Below are positions 46,989-57,330 of a stretch of DNA of 64,000 nt, in pieces (positions within the stretch are counted from its first letter, which is position 1; each line of letters opens with the position of its first letter). This stretch comes from Littorina saxatilis. Taxonomy: Eukaryota > Mollusca > Gastropoda > Littorinimorpha > Littorinidae. The notes beneath the pieces are model-generated. The model was not told the origin of the DNA, did no database searches, and worked only from the letters and a program-made list of their open reading frames with translations. The stretch is from positions 47,922,769-47,986,768 of the forward strand of contig NC_090245.1 in assembly GCF_037325665.1 (NCBI RefSeq), in the 5' to 3' direction. The position numbers and the translations under genes are program-made.

Positions 46989-46997
46989 AATAAAACA
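46986..46997 (+). promoter_or_regulatory. Candidate polyadenylation signal overlapping the stop
   Basis: AAATAAAATAAAAC starts within the stop codon of the element gene and is kept in copy 2 (62377-62388, inverted). Confidence 0.5.
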
Positions 46998-48230
46998 GTG
47001 AGCAACTGAAAACAAAGCGTACGTTTCAGTAATGTTTCGGTAATGAGTCGTTGCTGTTTGGAAGCTTTACATTTGTTTTGTTTTTAATCTATATTACTGT
47101 ATTGTTGTTGTGCCCGCTATAACTGCGTTGATGACGATATTCTGTCAAAACCACTGCCTTTACTTGCCAGATAAGTTACACGACAAATGTGATTAGCATT
47201 TCAATTGCATTTTACTGATGAATTTGATAATTACGCATATGCATATTGCTAATGTACAGCTTAACAGCATTGCCCTTTGCTTTATTTGCGCACGTCTTGC
47301 CGCCAGCATGGGTTGAAAAGTCCATTGATGTGCTGTGTTTTGTTATTGTTATTACATTCACAGTAAAAAATGACAAAACAAAGCATATTTATAGACTTCT
47401 AACAACCATCTATGGGCTAACAAGACTGTGCAGATCGAGTACATGAATAGAGCCGTCATTCTATCCGAATCAGTGGTATTGGTATATTTCCTGCAACTTA
47501 TTGGCATTTTGCTGGCAATGGTAAAGACAGAAATATGGCATTTTGCCGGGCCACAACTGGCCCGGTAATTTCAGCAGGTAAAGGGCCATTAACGGAAAAT
47601 ATATGGAAAAAAGTGTTTTTTATATGGAACTAAAAACCTGCAAAATGCTGGCAAAATGCTGGCGAAATGCTGGCAAAATGCTGGGTTTTTGATGGTAAGC
47701 CATCAATAAGCCATCAAATAAATGATGGGTTTTTGCTGGCAAAATTCTGGCAAAATTCTGGCAAAATGATGGCAAGCCATCAAAAAGCCATCAAATAAAT
47801 GATGGGATTTTGCTGGCAAAATTCTGGCAAAATGATGGCAAAATGATGGCAAGCCATCAAAAAGCCATCAAATAAATGATGGGTTTTTGCTGGAAAATTG
47901 CTGGCAAATTGCTGGCAAAATGATGGCAAGCCATCAAAAAGCCAGCAAAGAAATGATGGGTTTTTGCTGGCAAAGTGCTGGCTTGCCAGTGATGGCCCAT
48001 CAATTTGCCAATGTGCATACGGGTAATATGCCAGCATTGGGCCATAAGTGGGCCTTTGATGGCAGTAGTTCTGGCAACTGGCATTGCCATCAAAACGCCA
48101 GCAATGGCCCAGTTCTGGCATGTTTATTGGGAAGGTCTGCCAGTGAGTTTACTGAGTTTACACACTGTGATCGAAACAACTGACAGTCAAACACTGACTT
48201 GCTTGTGCCGAAAGCCTCTTTGCACAAACC

Positions 48231-48554
48231 ATGGCGACGAAAAGGAAAGATTACAGCGTCTTGGAAAAACTTGAATTCTTGGACAAAGTGAAAGGATATC
48301 CGCCTAACACATCAAAATTGCAGCTTGCAAATCAGTTAGGGGTCCCAAGAAAAACCCTTTGTCGATGGATTAACGACGAGGATCATCTCAGGAGTGAAGC
48401 TGTAGGTGGACGCTTGTCTGTCTCAAAGAAAAGGAAAAGAGGAGGAAAAGACGATGAAGTGGACGAGGCATTGGTTGATTGGTTCAATATGCCCTGGAAA
48501 ATGCCTTCGGGGAAGAAGAACTGCATTGCCTGGACGTTGTCTGTGCTGCAGTGA
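48231..48554 (+). CDS. pogo-like transposase N-terminus, 107 codons
   Basis: MATKRKDYSVLEKLEFLDKV, then a helix-turn-helix (LQLANQLGVPRKTLCRWIND) and a basic/acidic linker with the start of a CENP-B-like second domain (DDEVDEALVDWFNMPWKMPS). It ends at WTLSVLQ before any DDE domain. It is less decayed than its partner at 29245-29709. It could at most bind element ends. Confidence 0.75.
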   Translation: MATKRKDYSVLEKLEFLDKVKGYPPNTSKLQLANQLGVPRKTLCRWINDEDHLRSEAVGGRLSVSKKRKRGGKDDEVDEALVDWFNMPWKMPSGKKNCIAWTLSVLQ

Positions 48555-48790
48555 GGAAACGTGCCAGTGCCAAACAGAAGCAGACGGCACTGGACACATT
48601 TTTTGGAGACATGTAGAGCACGTATGCCAATGCACGAAACTTCCGCTTTCCGCTACCATAAGTAACTTCCAACATCCAATATTTTTGTTATGAGGAACTT
48701 TCCGATGCGATGTTCGGATAATCGGCCACTTCGGATAATCGGCCATAATTCAGTCAATCCCAAAAGTGGCCGATTAACCGGAGTCGACTG

Positions 48791-48922
48791 TATATATATA
48801 TACATACATACATACACACATACATACATACATACTTACACAAAAACACCCATAGACATGCACATTCACTTTTAATCAGAATCACACAGACAGACACACA
48901 GACGAACAGACACACACATAAT

Positions 48923-48985
<63 letters not shown>

Positions 48986-49586
48986 GTTGCTTTTGTGGCT
49001 GCAATATATGGCTTCCAAGCCAAGCGTGTGTCTTGGGTTACTCCAAAAAAAAGGTGTCATTTCAACCTGCGGAACCGCTTCGTTCTTCACTTTCAGTGAG
49101 AACTTGTGTAACTGTTTTTATATGGTGCCGATCGATCGAATTACCTGATGTTTTTGTTACATCTCTTTGTTTGTGTGGCTAATGATCTGCAATGTTTTCA
49201 TATGGTGCTGATCGATCGAATTACCCGATTTTTTTTTGTTACATCTCGGTTTTGTGTGACTGATGATCTTACATTATTATATGGCGCTGAAGTACTGTAT
49301 AATTTAGTAATATCTCGATGTCTTTTAGACTATGATCTGCACTGGGTTTTGTAGCACGGAATTACCTGATCTGTAGGTACATCTCATTGAATGTGTAATG
49401 TCTGTTTAACGATGGCTTTAATACACAAAGTCACCTGGTGTTCTTCTTTGATCGCGATGTGTTTGCAGAATTCATTTCGGTGCTACAATTTCCGTCTGTT
49501 CTGTTTCATCTTCATGCTTGTGTGTTTATTGATGGTATTATTATAATGCTGAATTAATTTCCCGACGATTTTTGACATTTAAGTCT
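48791..49586 (-). other. Right-arm segment between pogo element and LINE
   Basis: Reverse complement of about 28385-29147: ATACATAC and (AC)n runs, then unique sequence with duplicated CGATCGATCGAATTACC blocks. No gene. Confidence 0.8.
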
Positions 49587-49616
49587 TCTTCTTCTTCTTC
49601 TTGGCGTTCGCAGAGG

Positions 49617-52600
49617 TTACACAATCAGTCCAGCACTGGTGATAAATGTTGTCGTTTTCTCCAACTCCTGTCGACTGCCGTATAGTTTGGTCTGCAAGGG
49701 AGTTGGTGACGGCCACACTTCTTTTCGTTCCTCATCTAGTAAGGGACATCGCTGTAAGATGTGTTCCGCTGTTTGGTCCTCTTGACCGCAGGCACAGGTT
49801 GGTGATGGCGCCAGCTTGAACTTTCGGTTCATGTGAGCATTGAGCCTGTTGTGGCCAGTACGCAGCCTGATGAGGTTGACTTGCTGCTCTCTGGACATTG
49901 TGTGGTAGTCATCTCTGTTTGTCCTTGGCCTCATCAATGCCTTGATGATTGTCTTCTGCTCACTAAAGCTGACACTGTTTTCAGGTTGGTCTTCCACGGC
50001 TCCTTCTTTTGCCAGCTCATCTGCCCTTTCATTTCCTGGTATCCCACAGTGTGCTGGTATCCACTGGAGGACAACTCTTCTGGTTTGTCTGACCATCTGT
50101 AATGCTTTGGCCAGCTGTGGGAGTTTGTCGTTCTCTAGGGCCTGAAGGACTGAAAGGGCGTCCGAGAGGAAGACAACTTGGTAGCAAGAGTCTGCGGAGT
50201 CCTGAACGAAGGAGGCGGCCTGCATGAGAGCTTCTGCTTCTGCTTTATAGTTTGTGCAGTGTTTGCCAGTGGCAACGCTGGATGTAGCTGTATGTCCCCC
50301 AGGGAACTGGATAAGAATGCCTGCACCTCCATTGAGCACGGCGTTAGTTGCTGATCCATCGGTGTATACATGGATCCACGCCTCTTTTGGGTACTGTTCG
50401 TCGATCAGGGCTAAGGTGAGTGCCTGTCGAGCTGTGTCATTCTGATCTTCTCCTGAGGTAACATGTGGAACACTGGTGCAGATCTGGATGCCTGGTTTCT
50501 CTGTTGCCTTGGGGGTTTCCTCTTCTTCTTGAGTCAGAGGTAGAGTGTTCTGTGGAAGGACTTCCCTGTACTGTCGAGAAAGTCTCTTGCTCTCGTGTAC
50601 AAAACTGCTCCGTTTAAGCCGGTTCTTGGTGAGGTTGCTCAGTCTGTGCTTCATGGGGTGGTCGGGTAGGCACTTGAGCTTCTCGGCCTGTACCATAGTC
50701 TTGGCTTCTCTTCTCTGACAGAGGGGTTGGATGGTGGTAAGCTTCTCCATTTCCTTGATGGGCGTGGATTTCATTGCACCGGTGATGAGTCGGAGGGCCT
50801 GGTTTTGCACACGGTCAAGGGTCTGCAGGTTTGTCTTGGCTGAGGTTGACCACGCTGTGGAGCCGTACTCGAGGTGGGGTCTGATTGTTCCCTGGTATAC
50901 TGTCTTCAGTATCTTCTCGTTCGCTCCCCAGGTGGTACCTGCCAGCTTCCTGAGTATGGCTAGCTTGCGCCGGGCCTTCGTCTCTGCCTGTGCAATGTGT
51001 GGTTTCCAGGTCTGCCGTCTATCAAAGGTGACACCAAGGTACGTTGCTTCTTCATCCTCTCTCAGAGGAGTTCCACCAAGCCTAATGGTTCCGGCTTTCT
51101 GCTTTGGCGACAGTGTGAATAGGGTGGTGGAGGATTTCTCCTTGTTGATGGAGACGCACCAATCTTCTGCCCATGCGTTCAGCCTATCTGCCGCTTGCTG
51201 CATTCTGTAGGTGGCAGTACTTGCGTGCTCCTCCTTGCACCAGATCACAAGGTCGTCTGCGTAGAGAGCAGCTTTGATCCCCTTGGGCATCTCAGACACC
51301 AGATCGTCGATGAAGAGAAGGAAGAGTGTGGGGGAGAGGACTCCGCCCTGAGGGACGCCATGACGAAGGAGGAACTTCTTGCTTTTGGTCTGGTCGACGT
51401 TAACTCTTGCCCTGCGGTTATAGAGGTAAGAGCGAATCCACTGGTACATGTTGCTGGACACGCCTTTCCTCAGCAGTTTTACAAGGAGTCCATCTTTCCA
51501 GACCTTGTCAAAGGCCTTCTGAAGATCTATCCAGGTGACGAAGACCAGCTTCTGTTCCTGAAAGGCATCTTCAACTTCTTGCGCTAGGTAAGTGACCTGA
51601 TCTTCAGTGCTGCGGAACTGTCGGAATCCAGCTTGTTCAGGGGCGAGGAGGTTCCTGGATTCCAGGTACCACCTGAGGCGCTCGTTCACAATTCTCTCCA
51701 AGGTCTTCACAACACAGCTGGTGAGGCTGATTGGGCGATAGCTGGTGGCCTTCTTTGGATCCTTCCCTTTTTTTAAGATGGGGATCATGATCGCTTCTCG
51801 CCAGAGTTGTGGTAGCGATCCTTCTTGCCAGCTGCTGTTGAAGACCTCGAGTAGCTTGTTCTCTGCTGCACTACCAAGGTGGGTTAGCATCTCGTTGGTG
51901 ATGCCGTCTGGGCCAGGGGACTTCTTTGCCTTTGACTTTTTCAGAGCTGAGTGCAGCTCGTGGAGTGTGAGTGGTTGACTCATGGCGTCCACTGTCGACT
52001 GTCTGGCAGGTCTCTCTCTTTTCTCTCTTCTTGCTTCTCTCTGTTTCTCGGGGCTAACATGGAGGTTGCTCTCAGCTGCATAGCTTTCAGCAAATTGGTT
52101 GGCAGCATGCTTTCCAGTTAGCACCTTCCCGTTCTCTTCTAATGTGATCTTTCCTCTGCTGGTGTTCTCATCATTCAACTGCTTGGTGAGCCTCCAGAGC
52201 TTTCTGCCATCCTTCTCAAGGTTCAGAGAGCTTGTTTTCTCTTGCCAGCTTCTCCGTCTTGCCTGTAGCTTCTTTTTGAGAAATTTGGCTTTGGCTTCCT
52301 GGAGGCGGATGTTGTTGTTTTGTGACGGGTTGACTTCTGCTTCCCTTCTGGCGTCTGCCAGATCATCATCCAGTTCCTGCAATTCATTGCTCCAGTAGGG
52401 CTTATAGTCTCTCCTGGCACCCCTGGGAATGGACTCACGCGCTGCTCTGAGGATGCTCATGTTGAAGTCCTTCGCCACCATGTTGATGTCTCGACCCTCG
52501 ACTCTGATGTCTTTGGTGAGTTCGCTGGTGCGGTGTCTAAAGAGGAACCAGTTCGCTCTTTTGTAGTTCCACCGTGGGAAGGAAGCTTCAGTGCAGGACT

Positions 52601-53519
52601 CCATGCCCAGGGTCAAAAAGACTGGCCGATGGTCACTTCCACCTAGCTGTTCTCCGACCTCTCTGCTGGTTAGCTGGTGCATGTCTTCCGTGCAGAAGGC
52701 TAGGTCAGGAGTTGATGTAGTGTGCCATCTTCTGGAGTAGAATGTAGGGCAGTCAAAGGGACTGTTCAAAAGGATGAGACCTTTGTCGTCCTGCCAGTTC
52801 TCCACCTCTTCTCCTCTCCGATCCAGGTGGTCATATCCCCAACTCTGTGAATGACTGTTGAAGTCACCCACCACGATGAAGTTGGAGGCCTTTGCGGGGA
52901 TCGTGTCAAGGGCGAGGTGTCTATCATTGGGGCAGTAGAAGTTGACAAGATGGAATTCTGATGTCTTCGTCTGGATTCGAATCACCTGATATTCGGAGTC
53001 CTCCATGTGCGTTTCTATCAAACAGGCATTGATGTTGTTCCTGATGAGGGTCAGGATTCCTCCTTTGCTTCGGTCTGTTCTGTCGGACCTAAGGCATTGG
53101 TAGCCTCTCACTTTGAAGGACTTTTGTGGTGTCAGGTGCGTCTCCTGAATACAGCAGATGTTGATGTTCTTCTCATGCAGGATATGCTCCAACTCTGTCT
53201 TCTTGTTCAGGATACTTTCTGCGTTCCAGTGCATGACCTGAAAAGGTCGCTGCTGACTGGGTTTCTTCCTGGTTGTGGTGGTGCCAGTCACTTTCCTCCC
53301 GCGTCCCCTGGCGTGACAAGACGGACGGGAGGGACCTCCAGTAGTTGGGGCTGGGTCCCTTTGAGGCATGGGACCCGACGCTGCTCCACCCTGGGGGGTC
53401 CTCAATGGGCGAGCGCCATTTCCATCTGTGCTGGTTGATTGTGTCATCATTTGCGTAAGTGCGTGTACCCGTGGTTTGTTAGAATGCGCCGTGCGGCCCG
53501 GGTCCTCCGTCTTCAGCAT
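49617..53519 (-). CDS. LINE polyprotein: endonuclease, reverse transcriptase, RNase H
   Basis: A 1300-codon frame without interruption. The Pro/Arg-rich N-terminus is followed by an apurinic-type endonuclease from about residue 93 (MHWNAES, ICCIQETHL, VVGDFNSH, GGSDHRPVF). The reverse transcriptase has KSPGPDGITNEML, WIDLQKAFDKVW, GVPQGGVLSPTLF and the catalytic YADD near residue 752. RNase H starts near 1047 (VYTDGSATNA, then WIPAHCGIPGNERADELA). A C-terminal CxC...H...C motif (CACGQEDQTAEHILQRC) lies near 1241. It nicks DNA and copies its own RNA at the target. Domain order fits RNase H-bearing I/Jockey-group LINEs; I cannot settle the clade. Confidence 0.92.
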   Translation of the reverse strand: MLKTEDPGRTAHSNKPRVHALTQMMTQSTSTDGNGARPLRTPQGGAASGPMPQRDPAPTTGGPSRPSCHARGRGRKVTGTTTTRKKPSQQRPFQVMHWNAESILNKKTELEHILHEKNINICCIQETHLTPQKSFKVRGYQCLRSDRTDRSKGGILTLIRNNINACLIETHMEDSEYQVIRIQTKTSEFHLVNFYCPNDRHLALDTIPAKASNFIVVGDFNSHSQSWGYDHLDRRGEEVENWQDDKGLILLNSPFDCPTFYSRRWHTTSTPDLAFCTEDMHQLTSREVGEQLGGSDHRPVFLTLGMESCTEASFPRWNYKRANWFLFRHRTSELTKDIRVEGRDINMVAKDFNMSILRAARESIPRGARRDYKPYWSNELQELDDDLADARREAEVNPSQNNNIRLQEAKAKFLKKKLQARRRSWQEKTSSLNLEKDGRKLWRLTKQLNDENTSRGKITLEENGKVLTGKHAANQFAESYAAESNLHVSPEKQREARREKRERPARQSTVDAMSQPLTLHELHSALKKSKAKKSPGPDGITNEMLTHLGSAAENKLLEVFNSSWQEGSLPQLWREAIMIPILKKGKDPKKATSYRPISLTSCVVKTLERIVNERLRWYLESRNLLAPEQAGFRQFRSTEDQVTYLAQEVEDAFQEQKLVFVTWIDLQKAFDKVWKDGLLVKLLRKGVSSNMYQWIRSYLYNRRARVNVDQTKSKKFLLRHGVPQGGVLSPTLFLLFIDDLVSEMPKGIKAALYADDLVIWCKEEHASTATYRMQQAADRLNAWAEDWCVSINKEKSSTTLFTLSPKQKAGTIRLGGTPLREDEEATYLGVTFDRRQTWKPHIAQAETKARRKLAILRKLAGTTWGANEKILKTVYQGTIRPHLEYGSTAWSTSAKTNLQTLDRVQNQALRLITGAMKSTPIKEMEKLTTIQPLCQRREAKTMVQAEKLKCLPDHPMKHRLSNLTKNRLKRSSFVHESKRLSRQYREVLPQNTLPLTQEEEETPKATEKPGIQICTSVPHVTSGEDQNDTARQALTLALIDEQYPKEAWIHVYTDGSATNAVLNGGAGILIQFPGGHTATSSVATGKHCTNYKAEAEALMQAASFVQDSADSCYQVVFLSDALSVLQALENDKLPQLAKALQMVRQTRRVVLQWIPAHCGIPGNERADELAKEGAVEDQPENSVSFSEQKTIIKALMRPRTNRDDYHTMSREQQVNLIRLRTGHNRLNAHMNRKFKLAPSPTCACGQEDQTAEHILQRCPLLDEERKEVWPSPTPLQTKLYGSRQELEKTTTFITSAGLIV

Positions 53520-53538
53520 TCGGGGTTTTCTGTCGGGG

Positions 53539-53730
53539 TTACCTCACCCTTAGCTCATGGCCCGTACGTCCTACCCTGAGAGCACAGGGGGGAGGATTTG
53601 CCGGGATCCCACCCGGAGCCAGTTTGGTCCGCGGCCGCAAGCGGCTGATCTCCATATCTGAAGATCGTTCCCCTATCCGCCACCCGGGGACGCGCTGGGT
53701 TGGGGGTGGTCGCCCCACTGAAAATCCCAC
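53539..53730 (-). CDS. Small upstream ORF in the LINE leader
   Basis: 63 codons (MGFSVGRPPPTQRVPGWRIG, then SRLRPRTKLAPGGIPANPPP). It ends 19 nt before the main ORF start. It could be an ORF1 remnant or only an open leader; its Pro/Arg-rich composition gives no clear function. Confidence 0.3.
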   Translation of the reverse strand: MGFSVGRPPPTQRVPGWRIGERSSDMEISRLRPRTKLAPGGIPANPPPCALRVGRTGHELRVR

Positions 53731-53770
53731 ACTGGGTTAAGAAAGATCAGCCTGTCCCAGGACATTTAAG

Positions 53771-54087
53771 TGTGACTGATGACTTGAAATGACTTTTATG
53801 GCGCTGAGTTGTTTGATGTTCTTAATTGGTTCTCATAACTAATGATCTGACTTAGGTTTCTTTTTGGCGCTAAATACCTGATGTTATATTCAAATGTTTC
53901 TTTGTTCTGTTATGCAATTGTATTTGTTACATTTCATTGATTAGACAATTTCTGTGTTGCTATGACAGTTTTTTTGGAAAATCTGTTGTTTGTGTCATTA
54001 TTGCATTGCAGGGGATTCTGTCATGCTGTATACCTGACCTTAATTGCACCACAACAAGGATAACAGATATTGTGTGTGTGTTGGTGA

Positions 54088-54181
<94 letters not shown>

Positions 54182-55067
54182 CACATAAAAACATAAGGAT
54201 ACATACATACATACATACATACACACATACATACCTGCATACATGGATATATACACACTTACATACACATAATTTGCTATATAATCGCGGATATACAGGT
54301 TAAGGAAGAAACGCACACATTTTCAGTCAGGCAGATTAAAATATAACGCATAACTGCAAACTTGTGCTGTAGTTAGTGTTTTCTTGTTTGGAAGTAACAT
54401 TATTATCATTCAATGTGTGGAAATATGCTAAAATGTGAGGTTACAAATGTTTATAAAGATTGACATTGCGGAACATTAATACATTTTATAGTTTTTATTT
54501 TAAATTTATTATTTTTGAAAATATTGATTTTCAAGCTTAAGTTGTAAAGTTTTGATTATACAGCATCAAAAGTATGACAGCTAGATTGTACACAAAGAGA
54601 TCTTCAATTTGATATATCGTATGACATCTTTACCTGTAAAACCACTGAAGATTTGCTTGTTCGCGTTTCTTAAATTTCGTGTGATGACGTCAATATAGCC
54701 TAAAATTGCAATCGGCTATAAAACCCTTTTTATTGCATTTATTGGTTCAACTGTGATACATTTGTGGTTGCTGCAATCTGTTTTATAAAATAAAACCGAA
54801 AAGGTCATTTCTTTTTGCTTTTTTTAATTTGTCGCCCTGTACATATAACTTCCCAATTGTGAAAAAATCGCATATTTGCCTGACTTTACAGTCCAATACC
54901 TCCAAATGTATAATTCTAACAGGCTTCAAATTTTGCACAGCAATTCTATAAGTACTTTTACATTTCAAACCTGAACTATAAGAACATTGCTTAATTTTGA
55001 AGCTGTTTACAGCACTCTAAAAATGGCCTTCTGTGGTCTGTTCACGCTTACTGTCAGTGGGCCTCCC
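53771..55067 (-). other. Right-arm outer segment
   Basis: Reverse complement of 27086-28380, including the (GT)n/(GA)n microsatellite at 54090-54178 and ATACATAC repeats. No gene supported. Confidence 0.8.
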
Positions 55068-56361
55068 TAGCAAAGTGATGGAGGGTCTAGTGAGGGAGAG
55101 AGTCATGAAGCACCTGGCAGAGAATAACCTTATCCACAAAGAGCAGCACGGTTTCGTCGCAGGTCGGTCATGCGTGACTCAACTCCTGGATGTTTTGGAT
55201 GCCTGGACTGAGGTTCTTGACGACGGCGGGAGTGTGGACATCATCTACACTGATTTCATGAAAGCGTTCGACTCGGTGCCTCACAAACGTCTGCTGTCAA
55301 AAGTTGCGGCCCACGGAATCCAAGGAAAGGTCCTAAGATGGGTGGAGTCATTCCTCACGGACAGAACCCAGTGCGTAGTGGTCAACGGAGCATCCTCACA
55401 GCAAGCTAAAGTTACTAGCGGCGTGCCGCAAGGCAGTGTTTGCGGGCCTCTACTCTTCGTCATCTACATCAACGACCTGCCGGAGGTGTGTTCCTGTCCT
55501 GTCCGCCTATTCGCCGACGATACGAAGGTCTACACTCGCAGCGACACAGAGGGGGGGCCAGAGGCACTACAGCATGACCTGGACAGTCTACAACAGTGGT
55601 CGGACAACTGGCTGCTCCGCTTCCACCCAGATAAGTGCCACACCTTGAAGCTCGGCAACAAGAAGTCCGAGGCAAAGTACTTTATGAAGGGGAAGAGGGG
55701 AGGAGTGGATGTCAACATTGAGCTACAGGAGAGTGAAGTGGAGAAAGACTTGGGTGTGCACGTCGACAACAGACTGAGCTTCAAAGAACACGTCAGCATA
55801 GTCTCTGGAAAGGCCAACCAGATCGTGGGCGTCATCAGGAGAACTTTTGACTACCTGACGGAGGAAATGTTCATCCAACTATACAAGAGTCTGGTCCGAC
55901 CCAAGCTGGAATACGGGCACTCAGTGTGGCAGCCACACAACAAGACGCTATGTGCTGAAGTGGAGAACGTGCAACGCAGAGCGACCAAACTCATTCCAGG
56001 TCTGAAAGACGAGCCCTACTGTGAGAGGCTGAAAGCTCTGAAACTTCCAAGCCTGGAACACCGCCGCCTGCGGGGCGACATGATAGACACCTTCAAGTAT
56101 GTGCACGGCATGTACGAAGCGGACAGACCCCACTTTGAGCCCATCAGCAGTAGAGACACTAGAGGCCACTCTCTGAAACTCGGCAAAGACCACTGTAGAC
56201 TGAACGTACGAAGCAATTACTTCTTCCAGCGAGTAGTGAACACCTGGAACAGTTTGCCTGAAGAGGCAGTAACAGCGCCATCAGTCAACAGCTTTAAGAC
56301 CAGGATAGACAATTTCTGGCGCCACAGTACTTCTATGTACAACCCTACCTGCCTAGTCTAG
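55033..56361 (+). CDS. 5'-truncated LINE reverse transcriptase (CR1/L2/Jockey-like)
   Basis: From about 55070 the frame encodes SKVMEGLVRERVMKHLAENN, HGFVAGRSCVTQLLDVLDAW, IIYTDFMKAFDSVPHKRLL, GVPQGSVCGPLLFVIYINDL and the catalytic LFADDTKVY, then the thumb and C-terminal region to TTSMYNPTCLV-like end residues. The endonuclease and first RT motifs are missing. Residues before SKVM come from the adjacent inverted-repeat end and are not part of the protein. No RNase H. The rest of the frame is intact. Confidence 0.85.
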   Translation: MVCSRLLSVGLPSKVMEGLVRERVMKHLAENNLIHKEQHGFVAGRSCVTQLLDVLDAWTEVLDDGGSVDIIYTDFMKAFDSVPHKRLLSKVAAHGIQGKVLRWVESFLTDRTQCVVVNGASSQQAKVTSGVPQGSVCGPLLFVIYINDLPEVCSCPVRLFADDTKVYTRSDTEGGPEALQHDLDSLQQWSDNWLLRFHPDKCHTLKLGNKKSEAKYFMKGKRGGVDVNIELQESEVEKDLGVHVDNRLSFKEHVSIVSGKANQIVGVIRRTFDYLTEEMFIQLYKSLVRPKLEYGHSVWQPHNKTLCAEVENVQRRATKLIPGLKDEPYCERLKALKLPSLEHRRLRGDMIDTFKYVHGMYEADRPHFEPISSRDTRGHSLKLGKDHCRLNVRSNYFFQRVVNTWNSLPEEAVTAPSVNSFKTRIDNFWRHSTSMYNPTCLV

Positions 56362-56469
56362 ATTGTAAAATAGCCCGCCACGCATGCTACAGTCTAGTAA
56401 TAGGACCTATGTAAAGGCTACACAGCCTACCACATAGTAAACTTCAAGTTCAAGTTCAAGTTCAAGTTA
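55070..56469 (+). mobile_element. LINE fragment with (TTCAAG)n tail
   Basis: Its 5' end coincides with the TA at the outer end of the giant inverted repeat. The 3' end has about 100 nt of UTR and four AAGTTC repeats (56443-56468). I could not find a target duplication, so either 5' truncation on insertion or interruption by the TA-flanked element is possible. Confidence 0.75.
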
Positions 56470-57180
56470 CTTTTCGTTGCTGCTGATGTGTATGTCCGTT
56501 TAATTGCCAGCAACGTTTACACTAGCGACGAGACGATTTTTGAGCAAATTGAGCAAACCGACTATCAAGGTACATCTGATCAAAAATATTGTAGTTTCTA
56601 TCTGTTCTTATGTGTGTTTAAAAGACAGGGAATTTTGTGTGTGGGTGAAATTTATACCATGAATCATTGAGTGTTAAAATATAATCTGTCAACAGTCGAC
56701 CATTTGATTTGGTTTGGCCCGTTGGCAAAATGAAAACAAAGCCTATAGTTTGGATGAATAGAAAGTTCTTGCATTGAACCATATCAGGTGTGTCAAAAAT
56801 GAATAAGGCCTGCATGTGATATACGTATGTTTTCTCGAATGAATGACTGACTTTGTTTGCAAGTAAGTTCAGTGAGAGCTTGGGCGGGAGGAACATATTT
56901 TAGTTCTTGTTTGATGAATTGTACATGCACTTATGTAGTGTTTTTGGACCTCACTGTTTGAATCTGTACTCTGTGATTAAATAACTTACAGTCCAATTTT
57001 TTTTCTTTCGGGTCTGGTGTTGTCTTTAAGAGCATTTTGTAGGCATTGTAATTTAAAAGGTTAAACATGTAGGCCTACTTCTAAATCTTCAAGTCATGTA
57101 AGTCTACCAAATTTAATTGGATGTGCCAGCTAGTTATTAAACCAAAGTGACTAAGTCAGAATACAGTAGTAATATATTAT
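56470..57180. other. Intergenic or element 5' region, nothing recognised
   Basis: AT-rich sequence with short open frames only. Confidence 0.5.
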
Positions 57181-57328
57181 TCATTTAGCATGGTGTAATT
57201 TAAATAATCATCTTGAAAAAACCCATTATCATTAGTATTCTGCTTTTTGTTGGCATCTTTTGCCCAGTGATCCCTCATTGTGTTACAGTCATTGTGACAT
57301 TGTGAGGGAGTTAGTCCACATTTATTTA
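57181..57328. repeat. Scrambled transposase fragments upstream of the CACTA-like gene
   Basis: 57236-57328 is a diverged direct copy of coding sequence at 58676-58768 (TTGGCATCTTTTGCC, TACAGTCATTGTG). 57187-57240, read on the minus strand, copies coding sequence at 57540-57570 (ATGATAATGGG, TTTTCAAGATGATT). Two pieces of the gene therefore sit in opposite orientations at its 5' edge. Confidence 0.7.
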
Positions 57329-57330
57329 GC

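Larger units (their letters stand above)
49587..53760 (-). mobile_element. Full-length-looking LINE with RNase H (I/Jockey group)
   Basis: GACATTTAAG is present at 49577-49586 and again at 53761-53770; the left arm of the inverted repeat shows the empty site (TTTAAATGTCAAAAATCG). On the minus strand there is about 240 nt of GC-rich 5' leader, one long ORF and a (GAA)n 3' tail. The target duplication appears exact and the ORF is intact, so this is a recent insertion and possibly an active element. Confidence 0.9.

Noticed and set aside
49833-53553. Plus-strand ORFs of 60-160 codons over the LINE
   Set aside because: They are shadows of the 1300-codon minus-strand frame.
55033-55069. Start MVCSRLLSVGLP for the truncated reverse transcriptase
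   Set aside because: Those residues are translated from the outer end of the inverted repeat, which has a homologous non-coding copy at 27086.
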